NCBI GenBank assembly: GCA_015499995.1
Contig: JADNRV010000092.1
Location: forward strand, 151,761 to 215,760
Direction: 5' to 3'
Origin: Flammula alnicola
Taxonomy: Eukaryota; Basidiomycota; Agaricomycetes; Agaricales; Strophariaceae
DNA length: 64,000 nt
This document shows positions 35,079 through 46,543 of the stretch, piece after piece (positions within the stretch are counted from its first letter, which is position 1; every line of letters starts with the position of its first letter). The translations under genes and the position numbers were made by a program. Below the pieces are notes generated by a model. The model worked only from the letters and a program-made list of their open reading frames with translations, was not told where the DNA came from and ran no database searches.

Positions 35079-37665
35079 TTACGACTGCCGAGCTCGCTTT
35101 GCATTGCTCTCCTCCGCTGTGGCATCTGCAGGCCGTTTGTTCCCACCAGCACTTGAAGATGGTGTTGCCGCCGGCGAGGGTGATCGGGTATGGTTGCGAG
35201 GTGAGCGGCGCCATCCACTTTCGGGGACTGGCGAGTTGTGACGGCTTCGGCGAGGAGAGAGGCGACCTGGGTCAACATGTGGAACAGCCAGTAAACTGGG
35301 TTGAGCGGATGGTTGCTCTGGTACGATGGGAGGGATGGAAGGCAGTTCCGCGCTGGGCCTTGAGTCACTGTCGGCAGGGATATCACCACCGGCACCGGCA
35401 TCGGCATCGGGAGCAGGAGATACTGGTGGTGAATGTGAGCGGGGACGGGGTGGAAGAGGGACGTGAGTCTCGTCTTGCATGGCGGGAAGCTCCACACCCA
35501 CCGGCGGCTTTGTTGTGGGAGCAGTGGAGGGCGGTGTAGGGACGAGGCGGCTCGTGGCATACTCGGCGGCTTCCTGCGATGTGTCGGGAGTCGGCGGGAT
35601 TAGGTTGACTGGCGGAACGTCTGGCCTAGAACCACTCTCAATCGTGCCAACACCCATTGTGAGTGTGTGCTCTGCCGATACTGGGACTGGTGCCGGGCGG
35701 GGTCCTGATGCTGCTTGTGACAATAGATGTGCTGTGCCGATGCAGCACGGGAAGGTGGCGAAGCACGCTGCAGTGCCGGTACACTCGAAGAGCGCATGGA
35801 TGCAGGTGCAATCGCTGGTACTGGCACTGTCACGGGTGCCGATGGGGGCAGTCCAGGTACTGGTGCTGATGGTGTAGATACTGCCGATGACGGTGCACCA
35901 CGCGGGACCGGCACCGGTGCTTCTGCCGATGACGAGACGGGAGATGATTGTCGGGAGGCCGGGATTGGCACCGGCATCCCGACGTAGTCTCTCAGGGCTT
36001 TGACGTTGACCTGCAGCGCCTGTTGCCCCTCATCCAGCCATTCCAAGCTCGAGTTCATCTTGCCGATCGTCTCGCCCTGGTGGCGCACGGTTTTCTCCAA
36101 TTTGTCAATCCGGCCCTGGAGCGACAGGAATTTCTGGCCGAAGCCGACAAGGGCAAGATTGTGGTCACCATTGCTGGTGTCCACGTCATCGACTTGTCGC
36201 TCCAGCTCCTCAACACGGCTAACCAGGGTCTCCATGCGCTCGACCATGTCCATGAGGTCCTCCGGCTCTGTTGAAGACATCAAGCAACAAATATATAACA
36301 AAATGGGTTAACTCACCTGCCGACGTGTCCCTCTCCAACACTGCAAATTGAGGCGTTGACGGTCCCGGTATCGGTGCCGACTTCTTCGAGGGTCCCGGTG
36401 CCGGCGTGGTGTCAACTGCCGACGGCCTGCGAGGTGCCAGTGTCTTGGCGTGTGCCGATGCCCTCGTCGGTACCGATGCTTTCGCAGCCGCCGGTCTCTT
36501 CTTAGGCCCCGGTGCTGACGGTTTCGCCTGCGCCTTTCCCTTTCCCTTGGAGGCCGGTGCCGATTTCTTCTTCCATCGGGGTGCCTCCTCCTCATCCTCC
36601 TCCTCATCCTCCTCTGAGCTGGAAACGTCGATATGGATGGGGTCGTTTTTCTTCTTCCCCTTCTTGCATTTGCCGTCCCAGGTACATGCCACCCGTTGCG
36701 TTCCACAGTGGTGACACGCTGAAATCCCTCTTGCCTGCTCCCAACATTCAAATCCTCCCTTTTTGCACCGATCACATTCGCGCTCCATCATCTTGCTGCC
36801 TATCCGAGGTGGCGGCCGTGATTTCGAAGCAGCTGGCCTCGGCTCCTCCTCCTCCTCTTCGGCCTCATCATCCACATCCATTTCCTCATCCTCCTCCTCC
36901 TCGACCGGCGTCGCCTTCACCTTGCGCGGTAATTTTGCCCGTCCATTGGCTTCTTCCCCCTCTGATTCAGCCCTGGCTTTCCTCTTCCCCTTTCTGCCAT
37001 CCCTTTCCTGCCCACGGTTTCTGGAAGCAGGTGCGGGACCGGGACCGGGACCGGCAGAATCACGACCACCGGGAGTGCGACCGACACCGGCACCGGCAGC
37101 GGGACGAGCAGGTCGACTGGTAACCGCACAAGGAGACGGCGCAGTGGGAGTCGCCAGACGAGGAGACGGCGCAGTGGGAGTGGCCAGACGAGGAGACAGC
37201 GGAGTGGGAGCACCCGTAGGTGCAGCGAGCACAGGACCAACGGCCGTCACTGTTTGCCGGGTCGGTGATGCAGGACGAGGGGGAGGGGGTGCCGAGTGTG
37301 AGGCGGGGGGTGCTTGGCCTGCCGTGTCAAAACAGACGAGCTGGGCACGCTGCGTCGCAATGAACGCGTTGTCTGCCTTCTTACCCGCCCCTTTCCAGGC
37401 CACCACAAAGCCCCACAAGAACACATGGGCCTTGTAGGCTTCCTGAACTTCTGCCGAGAGATCGGCACTCTTCTTGGTGTCGAAAAGCCAGCGCTGTCAT
37501 TTGGATTAAGCACAAACCTCTGTAATGAAGGGACGAAACACATACCAGGTTGGCCTTCTGTGCCTTCATCGCCTGCTCGATGTTTCCTGATGTCAATCCC
37601 TGCCGAATCGCATTGTCGACGTCCTGGATGATGCTATTGACTGCGGCGGCGGTAATGGTAGACAT
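35079..37665 (-). CDS. KDZ-element cargo: Zn2Cys6 cluster and coiled-coil protein
   Basis: Exon 1 37665-37546 (MSTITAAAVNSIIQDVDNAI), exon 2 37493-36317, exon 3 from 36267, all in phase across consensus introns. One probable frame shift near 35725-35760 joins the tail ending NAKRARQS at 35079. Exon 2 carries RECDRCKKGGFECWEQ followed by ACHHCGTQRVACTW. Its spacing, CX2CX6CX9CX2CX6C, is that of the Gal4-type binuclear zinc cluster, and a Lys-rich CKKGKKK follows. Exon 3 begins with a long heptad region (MVERMETLVSRVEELERQ). Gal4-type proteins bind CGG triplets, often as dimers through a coiled coil. The N-terminal ~130 residues (VFLWGFVVAWKGAGKKADNA) are unrecognised. Proline- and acid-rich linkers make up the rest. 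Likely a nuclear DNA-binding factor of the transposon. Confidence 0.75.
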
Positions 37666-37900
37666 GGTAGGTAGAATAGATGGTAGAGGTGGGGGCTATG
37701 GGTCTGATACAAAGGTGCCGGGATGGTGCGGCAGTGGAAGTCGGCAGGCAAGGTGAAAGGACGCAGAATCGAGTCATCGAGAAATTCAACAGTCACGTGA
37801 CTGATCGATCACATCACTTAACATAGCCACACAGTCAATATATCCGTTGCAGATTAGGATGGTGATCCTCTGCTATTAGCTCACATCTGTTAGGACCGCC

Positions 37901-38713
37901 ATGGATGCAACACCCGAGAGAGAACCTGAGCCATCTACCCTACATATCCCCGATGGTTTCGCTGCCCTGGTCACTCCCGATGGGGACCGGTACATTGTTC
38001 CCGAATTCATGATTCCAGCGACCCAGCAAGCTTTTGGAGCCTATCGGAAACAGGTCGAGTTGGATGTTGTGAATGAAAACGGATGCGTAAGTTCTCTTTC
38101 TTCCGCTCATTCATTGTTTAGGTGCATTGGCCCTCGGTGGATCTGACCGATACCGGGAACAATGCCGGTGTACCTGCCGGTGCCGATGTCAGTGCAATGC
38201 ACCCGGTGTTGGTGCCGGTGCCGGTTCTATTCCTGCTGCCGGGACCGGGTGCCCTTCCTGTTGCCGACTGGTGCAGATAATCCCGACACAATAAATGCTG
38301 ATCAAAATTCACAGTCTGAGAATTCCCAAGGCATTCCTTGCATACTTCTGGGGCACAAGGCACTCGTATTCCCAGCTGACCCAGTGGGTGCTCCATTGAC
38401 TCCTGGCCATTGTCACTCACTCACGAGACTATAGCCTTTGACTGATAGGGAGCTACTGGCCGCCCATGCAGAAGTGAAGGCTCTCCAGGAGCAACTGGGC
38501 TTATCCTACAAGGATGCAAGCCACCGGCTTTACATGTCAACATGGGAGAAGGTCAAAGCTGATGAGGAGACGAAGAAGTTTTTCACAATATTGTCCGAAC
38601 GAACCAAGAACTCCCTGGAAACATTTCAAACTCGCCTTTCGGACATTGCATGCAGCAATGGTCATCCTGTCAGCGAGGACACTGCCGGTGCCGAGGTGCT
38701 TCCACATGTATAA
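37901..38713 (+). CDS. KDZ-element cargo: small protein of unknown function
   Basis: Starts MDATPEREPEPSTLHIPDG. An intron begins GTAAGTTC after ENGC near 38087, and a middle part is dense in CCGGTG hexamers. The last part reads LLAAHAEVKALQEQLGLSYK..DASHRLYMSTWEKVKADE and ends at 38713. The middle needs one frame change near 38265. The end resembles proteins that accompany agaric KDZ-type elements, but no domain can be named. It is divergent from the Zn2Cys6 gene, with ~235 bp between start codons. Confidence 0.6.
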
Positions 38714-39419
38714 TCAAATTGTTCAAATACTTCCCTTCCAATAGACAGTCGTCATTTAGTCAAAATTATTAAGAATACTGATTAAGCATACATGCTGAAC
38801 CCGCCGGTGGGCAATGCCAACATCCTGCCGATGCGCGATCAAGTGCCGGTCGTTCTACCGGACGTCGGCACCAGACGTCGGCACTGCACTGGTGCCGACC
38901 GAGTGCCGCTCACCTACCGACTCGTATGATGACTTACCCCCGGTCGGCAGTAGCCTGGCGTCTATGCTTAACCATTTTCTTTGAACAAAAACTTTGCCTT
39001 TTACGAGACTAATATCTGCCCGGACACATCAACTACTGCCTTGACATAACACAGCTCGAGACCCAAATGAACGAGGTATGAAAGGAGGTTTGATCAGCAC
39101 TGACCAAAATCCAGGAAAGGTTGGAAGAAATGTGTCATGGAGAGCACTCCATAACTCAATTCTTCTAACGTTTCATGGATCTTGGATGCTGCTGATCAAA
39201 CCCTCAGTCATACCACATTCATCTGGGTCTCAGGCTGTAGGGAAATAGTTGGGGAGTCCCCCCTTATATAAGTCATCTACCCAGATATAAATAAACACTT
39301 GCACATGTTACAATGGGCTTCTTTCTATGTCATGGACAACTGCTGAGCACACCTCCTGACCATCGCGTGCATGGCGGGCCGGCGTCATGGTGGACTGGTA
39401 GTGCATGGCGGACCGGCAG
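38714..39419. other. Non-coding right interior of the KDZ element
   Basis: No gene is seen. It holds a dense CGGCA cluster at ~38840-38960. A 13-bp hairpin GGTTTGATCAGCA/TGCTGATCAAACC (39087-39099 and 39190-39202) follows, then a TATATAAG plus AATAAA stretch near 39266-39295 that may be promoter/poly(A) debris of an old LTR. Confidence 0.5.
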
Positions 39420-39753
39420 TTAGTCGCAGAACTGCCACCGCTTGTCGGGCCCGAGCGGGGTGCCGACAACAGTGCCGACGACAGACCGAGTGCCGGTACC
39501 GGTGCCATACGTCGGCACCGCGATGGGTCCCGAGACAGTGCCGAACCCCTCCCGAGTGGTATTGCCGACCAATTTAACTGCCTTAGGGTGCTCCAGCGAA
39601 TTCGCTGGCCTCGTATGATACGGTACAATGTATATAGGCATGCCTCAGTAGGTATTGTAGGCCGTCCAGCGAATTCGCTGGCCCCGTATGATACGGTACA
39701 ATGTATGTGTTCGCTATACCGTATCGTACACTACATTGTAGCTTACCTATGTG
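39420..39753 (-). repeat. Right terminal inverted repeat of the KDZ element
   Basis: Reverse complement of the left end, with the two 16-bp palindromes CCAGCGAATTCGCTGG at 39593-39608 and 39666-39681. It ends GCTTACCTATGTG, directly followed by CTGCTCT, the duplicated target. Confidence 0.9.
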
Positions 39754-40440
39754 CTGCTCTCGTGTCGACGCTGCCTCCGCCCTCGAACGCCCTCCATACC
39801 CACAGACGGCCAGGGCGTGCAATCTGTATGCCCAGCTCTCGCATCGATGCCGCCTCGCGTCGACGCCACCTCCACGTATACAGACGACCTGGACGTGCAA
39901 TCTGCACGCCCAGCTCTCGCGTCGATGCCGCCTCCGCCCTCGAACGCCCTCTGCACCTACAGAAAGCCAGGACGTGCAGCATCTCGCATCGACACTGCCT
40001 CTGCACCCATAGACGACCAGGGCGTGCAATATGCACGCCCAGCTCTTGCATCGACGCCACCTCCACATACAGACGACCAGGGCGTGCAATCTGCATGCCC
40101 TGCTCTCGCCTCGACATCGCCTCGACACCTACGACCAGGCGAGAGCAGGACGTGCAGATTGCACGCCCCGGCTCCACACCCACAGACGACTAGGTGACCA
40201 GGGCGTGCCAATCTGCATGCCCTGCTCTCGTGTGTCGACGCCGCCTCTACACTCACAGACGGCCACCGTCGACGCCGGCTCCACACCTACAGACGACCAG
40301 GCGACCAGGGCGTGCAGATTGCACGTCCGGGTCTCGTGTCGATGCCGCCTCCATACCCCACAGATGGCCAGAATGTGCTGCACGCCCTGGCTCTCGAGGT
40401 TGTCATGTGGGGCCGAGAAGAGGAGCAGGGCGTACCATAT
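39754..40440. repeat. GC-rich minisatellite, right block, then spacer
   Basis: The same unit as at 24.84-25.37 kb in the same chromosomal orientation, with a few units inverted near 40130-40180. The next ~425 bp (40441-40866) hold nothing recognisable apart from the promoter region of the nuclease gene. Confidence 0.8.
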
Positions 40441-40866
40441 CTTCTCTCCCAAAACACTGATCTCGCGAGCTAGGGCATGGTAAACCCTTCGCATTTAAAT
40501 CACAGAGACAGCTTTAATGTATTGTAAATAAAATGTAAAATCTCCTTAACATTTGAACAAGTAACTAGTTATGGTACCTTGGGGGTTATATTTGCGGCAT
40601 ACCTGTGTAAGCGCCAGCCAGAGCTGAAATTAAAGGAGAAGTTAGTTTCAGTGAATAGAAATTGAAGCTCGTGTAACCACGAGCTTCTAGTTGGCGCAAT
40701 GCAGTGTAGTCGGTCTTTTCAAATGTGTCAGTCAGAAAGGAGTACTTAAAAGGAGCTTCTAAAGGAGCCCAACTATGAGACTTTAGATGTGTACGTCTTC
40801 GCTCTTATTCCTGACCCCGAGAACCTTCGCAAATCTCAATTAAAGCTTCAGACTAGTACTACACCT

Positions 40867-42632
40867 ATGGGAATTGACGGTCTCTGGAAGGTAAGTCATG
40901 TTATAATTAAAAGCATTGAACATGAGCTCATAGTTTTCTCTGACAGATTATCGAGCCTGCAGCTCAAACGTACGCGCTCAATGACATATGCTTGATGAGC
41001 GGACGTTCTTCAACAAACGCGCGGCCAATTCTGCGGATAGGTGTGGATGTTAGGTTCGTCTTGTCATATTCACGTATCCCGGCAATATTATTCATGAAAC
41101 TTGCCCAGTGTGGTTATGAACGAATGTGTTGCAGCAGATAAAGCCGCTCACCACTACCAGTACAAGTCTGGGGGTGCCTTGCGAATTTTCTTCTTCAAAC
41201 TCTGCCGATTTCTACAGGAATCACCTGCAGTTATGGTCTTCGTCTTCGATGGGCCCAATCGACCCTCGTACAAGCACGGAAGGCATATTGATATGCACAG
41301 TATCCCAGAGTGGTGCAATCTATGTAAGAATCTCATTGAATCCTTTGGGTTCTATTGGTATCAGGTGAGTACCGGAATTTACTTCGTCTCGAACTGGATT
41401 ATATTGAAAGTTATATTTAGGCGCCCGGAGAAGCAGAGGCAGAGTTGGCCAGATTGTGCGATTTGCACGCAATCGACGTCACATTAACAAGTGATAGTGA
41501 TGCATTTGTGTTCGGAGCGCAGTATGTTCTTAGAAGGTGAGTGTTGCAGCCAGTCTTTTCGCCGTTTGAGTGAATGATTACATTATATTCTTTATGCATT
41601 ATAGTATTCCTCGCTCGAAGAAATACGACCTCTATTCAATTGACGCTATTGAAAATGCTGAGAGCGTCGAGCTTTCCCGTGGAGGGCTCCTCTTGATTGC
41701 TCTTCTCTCGAAAAGCGATTATTCGAATGGACTCCCGGGTTGTGGCCTTATAATCTCAGCTGGTCTTGCACGCTGCGGCTTTGGCGATGAAATTCTCCAT
41801 GCATTTCACAAATTCGAAGATTTTAAGCTGTCTCGTAGGCTTATCAAGATTACCGAAGCGATCAAGGCCGAGCTGCAGAATAACACAAAGGGTCACCTGA
41901 ATTCAACACATCCAAATCTCGCGTCGAAGCTTAATGCTGAGTACCTGACTGCCGATAAAATCTCTGCATATCTGAATCCTGTTACTTCAAGTAGCTCTTC
42001 AGCGCTCATTCCTACCTGGATTCAACGCGAACCAATACTTCCTCGCATTGCGCAGATCTGTTCGGAGGCTTTTGATTGGGCGCCTAATGTCTTGGAAGAC
42101 CGATTCAAGAACATTCTCTGGCCTGGCGTCCTTCTCTGAATGCTTATCTCGGTATGTTCACTTCAATATGCTTCTTGCATTTAAGTCTGATGCAAGATAC
42201 ATTGAGCCTCTACTGCAGTACAACAAGTCTACAAAGATCTGTTTGACCCCACACTGCCAGTCTAAAATCATCAAAGTCGCAAGACGCTCTCGCAGAAATA
42301 AGCCAGGGTCATGGGTGCGCATGACCCTCTCCACTGCTAATCTGGTCGCGCTAATCAAGCCTCGAGCCAACGCTTCTGCTGCCGCCAATCCGCAGGAATC
42401 TGATATCAAGATGTGGATTTCAATGGAGTATCTTCCCGAGATTATTTCAGTGGACCCTGCTCATGCAGCATTGTCTTCAACATGTTCTAGATCCACAGCA
42501 GCACCAGCTCGCATCGCTTCTTCTTCTTCTGCGATGGATACTACCTCCATCCTTGATTTACTTGACTCATTGCAGCCGGACATTCACACTAGGGCTATTC
42601 ACGAGTGCACCCACAGGTTAACTTGCACTTGA
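40867..42632 (+). pseudogene. XPG/PIN-type structure-specific nuclease gene, 3' end disrupted
   Basis: Exons 40867-40890 (MGIDGLWK), 40947-41053, 41109-41364, 41421-41536 and 41605 onward are in phase. XPG-N features are MGIDGLW, GVDVSVVMNEC and VFVFDGPNRPSYK. XPG-I features are APGEAEAELARLCD and TLTSDSDAFVFGA with the metal-binding Asp and Glu residues. The helix-hairpin region has LPGCGLIISAGLARCGFGDE. This matches the GEN1-like 'PIN domain' nucleases amplified in basidiomycetes, which cut branched DNA in the nucleus. A TGA near 42137 requires a one-base shift before the last exon (SKIIKVARRSRRNK..MWISMEYLPEI), and a hAT MITE at 42590 replaces the true C-terminus. Probably damaged; a truncated product with the catalytic core is possible. 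Confidence 0.75.
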
Positions 42633-43089
42633 ACTTGCAGGTTTTCAAATTTCAAAACTCAAACTTGGACTCTTACAAGTTTGTTCACATGAGTCACCTG
42701 TGCTCATGAGTTAACTTACAAGTTAACTTGCCATTTACAGGTACTTGTAAGTACCTACAAGTAACTTATAAGTATAGGCACAAGATCAATGTACTTTTAA
42801 GAAAAATGTCAGCAGAGTACCTAAGGGTAGCAATATAAGTCATCTCTAGTCTGATTTGGCCTCAAGGTAAGTCATTCCAAGTGTTTCTTCTCAATTCTCA
42901 GTCCCAAATAATATAATTTTCTATAAGTTGACCTACAAGTACTTGCAACTTGTACTCCAGATTCACTACTTAGACTTGTTGTAACTCATGGGAAACAGGT
43001 ACTTGAACTTGTGAGTTATGACCTTACGAGTTTTCCCACAAGTTAACTTGCTTATACTTACAGGTGACTCTAACTTGTGAATAGCCCTA
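42590..43089. mobile_element. hAT-like MITE, 500 bp, inserted in the nuclease gene
   Basis: Terminal repeats TAGGGCTATTCAC(G/A)AGT are inverted at both ends. The 8-bp ATTCACAC flanks each side (42582-42589 and 43090-43097). The interior is built almost wholly of ACTTG/CAAGT words, so the element can fold on itself. There is no ORF. The coding frame of the host gene stops soon after entering the MITE and would resume on the far side. Confidence 0.85.
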
Positions 43090-43230
43090 ATTCACACGTC
43101 AACTTCCTCTGAAGTTATCATTATTAGTGACTGAATTTGTATGCTATCATATCTTTATGCTCATGTCCTACTATGTGTTATGATAATTTATCCGCGGTTG
43201 AATTTTAATTCTCCTGATCTATAAAACGCA

Positions 43231-44397
43231 TTATACAACCTTATGTGTGTGATCCCAATCCTCTAAAAAGCGGAGCAGAGCACTGCAGCCCAATGGTACA
43301 TCGCGGATGGCAGTCAATTCAGCAACGACCTCATTTGACTCTTGTGTACCTCCAGGCCCATACAACTTGGCCAAACGACTTCCAAGCCGTGCATCTGCCA
43401 TCCATGTTTCGCCGACCCCAAGGCATGATTGTATTAAAGTGAGCGAAATACGTGTCTGCTGTTAATAGGTAGCATAAGTCTATGCACAGGATGTAAAGTA
43501 ATCGAGAACTTACTGTGAGCTCACACGTTGCCTTATGGTACAGATTATAGATACTAGATGCGAAGTTCCATCCTTCCAAGATCTGCGGATTTTGAAGGCG
43601 TCGATGGCGAGCAACTTGAAACTCTGAATATCCAGGGAGCTGCGTAATTCTCGCCTGGAGCCATGTTCCCGTAGAATGCAGATTGCTGATTTGGTCTGCG
43701 GAATCTGATTGAAGTACAGTTCTCGGAGCATTCAAAGAGATCTAATCAAATTGTTGCCAGGTCAAAACAATGTAGAAATAAATATATTTGGATGCACCGA
43801 ATCAATGTATACAACCAATTTATGGTCAGCCGTGACGTGTAGCCTCTCGGGGTCGAATTGACAGCCTTGTAGATCGCTGTCTTCCCACTTAACAATGTAT
43901 TGAGAGTAGGTGGGGTCGAGGTAGTACGGGCATGAAAGAATAGCTGGTCCTTTGAGTTGTGCCCGTTAGATAAGAGCCGTAAAGTGAGATGTAATTGAGT
44001 ACTTACCCTCGATTGCCGAAATAGACCTTTGCAGCCGTGTAAAGATCTCTAAAGCGGAGACAGTGTAGAATCGATTGATAGAGGCAGCGGTGGTGGTCAG
44101 GTCAACAGCAGTTCTTCGGATTGGACTACGTCTTCGATCCTGCAGCAAAACATGGATGTCGATGATGGAAGATCTGTCCGTAGATGTGGTTACCGAGTGT
44201 GGAGGTGGCTGGGGACTCCGGGATAGCTCGGGATCCATGGAATCACATCGTGTAAAGCCATTTTGGGGGTCGAGAAGCGCAGTCCTCATGTCATTGATTC
44301 GAGTCTGCGAAGGATTGAATGTTGGATGCGGCCATTTATCGCGTTGTCGATTGATAAAAGCCGCGAGGTCTTTCTTTGTTAGGTTTCTTGGAACCAT
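43231..44397 (-). CDS. Conserved fungal protein of unknown function, 332 aa
   Basis: Four exons (44397-44007, 43949-43798, 43741-43514, 43458-43231) close in phase and give 332 residues. It begins MVPRNLTKKDLAAFINRQRD and ends WDHTHKVV. Exon 2 contains CPYYLDPTYSQYIVKWED and the last exon LGVGETWMADARLGSRLAKL. I do not recognise a domain. No signal peptide or membrane helix is seen. The gene converges on the nuclease gene. All introns have GT-AG ends, which argues for a live gene. Confidence 0.75.
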
Positions 44398-46543
44398 CTG
44401 ATTAACACTGATAATTGATAAATGTTAGACAGCTCTCACTCAAGATCGCTTTCAGTGTACGAGGCCATCTGCGTGCGAGAGATTATGTGTGCGAGAGATT
44501 GTAGAAAGAGAGACAAATGAAGAGAGACACAAATGGCCGTATATGGACGGGGTGCTTACTACTAACCGCACACTCAGTTTCCTATCTGTCAGCCACAGGA
44601 CACAAGGCAATGGCAACCCAAATCATTTTTATTTAAGGTACATTACAACGTTGGAAGCACAGGCGAGCCATAATGGAGTCGTACGAACATTAGGCGCCCA
44701 TCAGGCGTGACAATCTGCGCCTTCGGCACAGGCCAGGCGCGAGGTGCCCTGGCGTGACGCGACGTGACGCGCGCATCACAGCGCAGGTAACCCACCCGCC
44801 AAAAGCCGCGGGTGCCCAGGTCACGTGACGTGTCCCGGGCATTTCAGCAGGCCAGATACATAGCAGGAGGTCTGTGGTTCAATTCCATACCTGATCGCTT
44901 TTCTTTTCCAAGGTCAACTCAATGGTTTCTAATAGGCCCCTGCTGAGCAGTACAGCACTTTACGGCTTCCTAGGGCCTACGGCTCGGGCTTCAAATTTCC
45001 GAGGGTTTTCAGGCCGAGCCAGGCGCACCCGCACATCACTTTTGGAAACTATTTCAATTCTGCCTCTTGCCAACAACCCCTTCGCCCCTCAAAGTTAGTG
45101 CTTAACCAACAATTGGAACCGTACATTTCTAGCGCACCTACTAGTTCGCCTGAGAATATATCTTTGCAAGAACAAGACCATGTTTCAATACCACTGCGTG
45201 CCAGGCACTCTGACGGACCGAAGCTCCAGTAGGCCGGCTACACAAGCTAATATCCCGCATGGGCTTGCGAACAGACTGGTCGCGAGTCTAGTTGAAGACT
45301 GTGTTTGAGCGCGCCCTCCAGACCTAGTCCAGAACAGGTCCCAAACAGCTGACAATTTCCCCTGAATGAAAGTCAAGGCATTGCGCTGCATGGCGATCAA
45401 GCCAGCGTCCAGATTGGTATCCGGATCCACTAGTGTAGCTAAATTCGACCCCCAGATGACGATAAACTCGGGAAATAATTTAGATATGACATACATGTAA
45501 CCCAACCGTTATATGCAAGGTATATGTGCAAAACTACGAGTAAGGAACCTACATTCAAACAACAATGGTGTGTTTACAGAGCGCCGTGGGTTGGTGTTCG
45601 AATCTACATAGAACCGCTGAGCCAATTCAGTAAGCTTTAATTACGTCTGGCAGTCCGGCCGATACTTCGAATTTCTCCTGCAATCCCGCACCTTGCAATG
45701 CTTTCGAAAGCAGGGAGACCCTTCCTTTATATGTATTGGGCCTCATGATCAACTCTATGTAGCTAGCCGTCTGTTTGACTAGAAGATCCGGATTTTGGGG
45801 GTGGGTAGGCTTTAGGCGTGAGGTTTGTGTTCTGTGAACGCAGGTACTGCATAGAGTAAGTACCTATGGAGGCTATTGCGCACGACTTCAAGTTCAAGCT
45901 CAGGTTGTTCGCGGGTGTACATAGAGAATTCGCGGGTGAGCTATCAGTATGCATCAACGCCCATTGGTTTTTCAAAGACTGATACGCCTGCCTCCAAGTT
46001 CAAGCACCTTTACGAGAACCAATGGCGGTCGGGAATCGGAACGTAGGGCTTTAAGGGTGTGGTATTTCGCCTTATGACGCATCGAAAGTTTAATTTCGCA
46101 AAGCACACGGAACTAAATACATACATATACTGCCTCCCATATCCTATGTATACTTTGCTCACACGACCAAAGGCTGTACGGGTCACACGACCGCGACTGC
46201 GCTGATCTGCGGTGTCAAGATTGAAGTTGGCAGTCCGCGAATTCTCCCGTTGTTCTCCCTTTGAATACGACTCGGAGTTGCGAAGGTGTCCTGCTCGACT
46301 TCTGCAGTTCTGTGTTATGCTAAAGAAAGAACACAAGTACGCCATAACTGCTGACTGATTGAACATGGAGTATACAATATATATATGCTTGATTTGATTG
46401 GAATGCGACTTGGGTTGAATTCTACAAATACACTGAAGCAGGTATGCTGGGGGTTTATTATGTACAATGCAACTATGACCTTCGTGGGTTATAATAATAA
46501 ATTAGACGGGGGAAGGGATCTATCATTGTATGCGTCGTTAGAA
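44398..46543. other. Intergenic stretch, no supported gene
   Basis: A GC-rich block at 44.70-44.90 kb ends in GTGGTTCAATTCCATAC, which matches a Pol III B-box and can form a 5-bp T-arm-like stem, but no A-box or full tRNA fold was found. The rest is unremarkable. A possible worn tRNA-derived SINE, weakly supported. Confidence 0.35.

Larger units (their letters stand above)
25375..39753. mobile_element. 14.4-kb KDZ-class DNA transposon with five genes
   Basis: The element is bounded by ~330-bp inverted repeats. CACATAGGTAAGCTACAATG at the left end is mirrored by CATTGTAGCTTACCTATGTG at the right. CTGCTCT is duplicated directly outside both ends (25368-25374 and 39754-39760); an eighth base C fits if one end has lost a base. 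Zisupton/KDZ elements make 8-bp duplications. The cargo includes a KDZ (Kyakuja-Dileera-Zisupton) transposase with its CxC2 cysteine cluster. Two divergent or convergent gene groups fill the rest. Most frames are open, so the insertion is probably fairly young, though a few one-base breaks occur. Fungal KDZ elements are known to travel with TET/JBP dioxygenase genes; I see none here. Confidence 0.9.

Noticed and set aside
36763..37437. A 224-codon plus-strand ORF rich in Ser and Gly
   Set aside because: It is antisense to the zinc-cluster gene, whose exon phases, cysteine cluster and introns support the minus strand.
25375..39753. A TET/JBP dioxygenase expected from the known KDZ-TET link in fungi
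   Set aside because: No HxD...H iron-binding pattern could be found in any of the five cargo genes.
44860..44895. tRNA gene or SINE suggested by GGTTCAATTCC
   Set aside because: The B-box and a weak T-arm are present, but no A-box, anticodon arm or acceptor stem could be folded.
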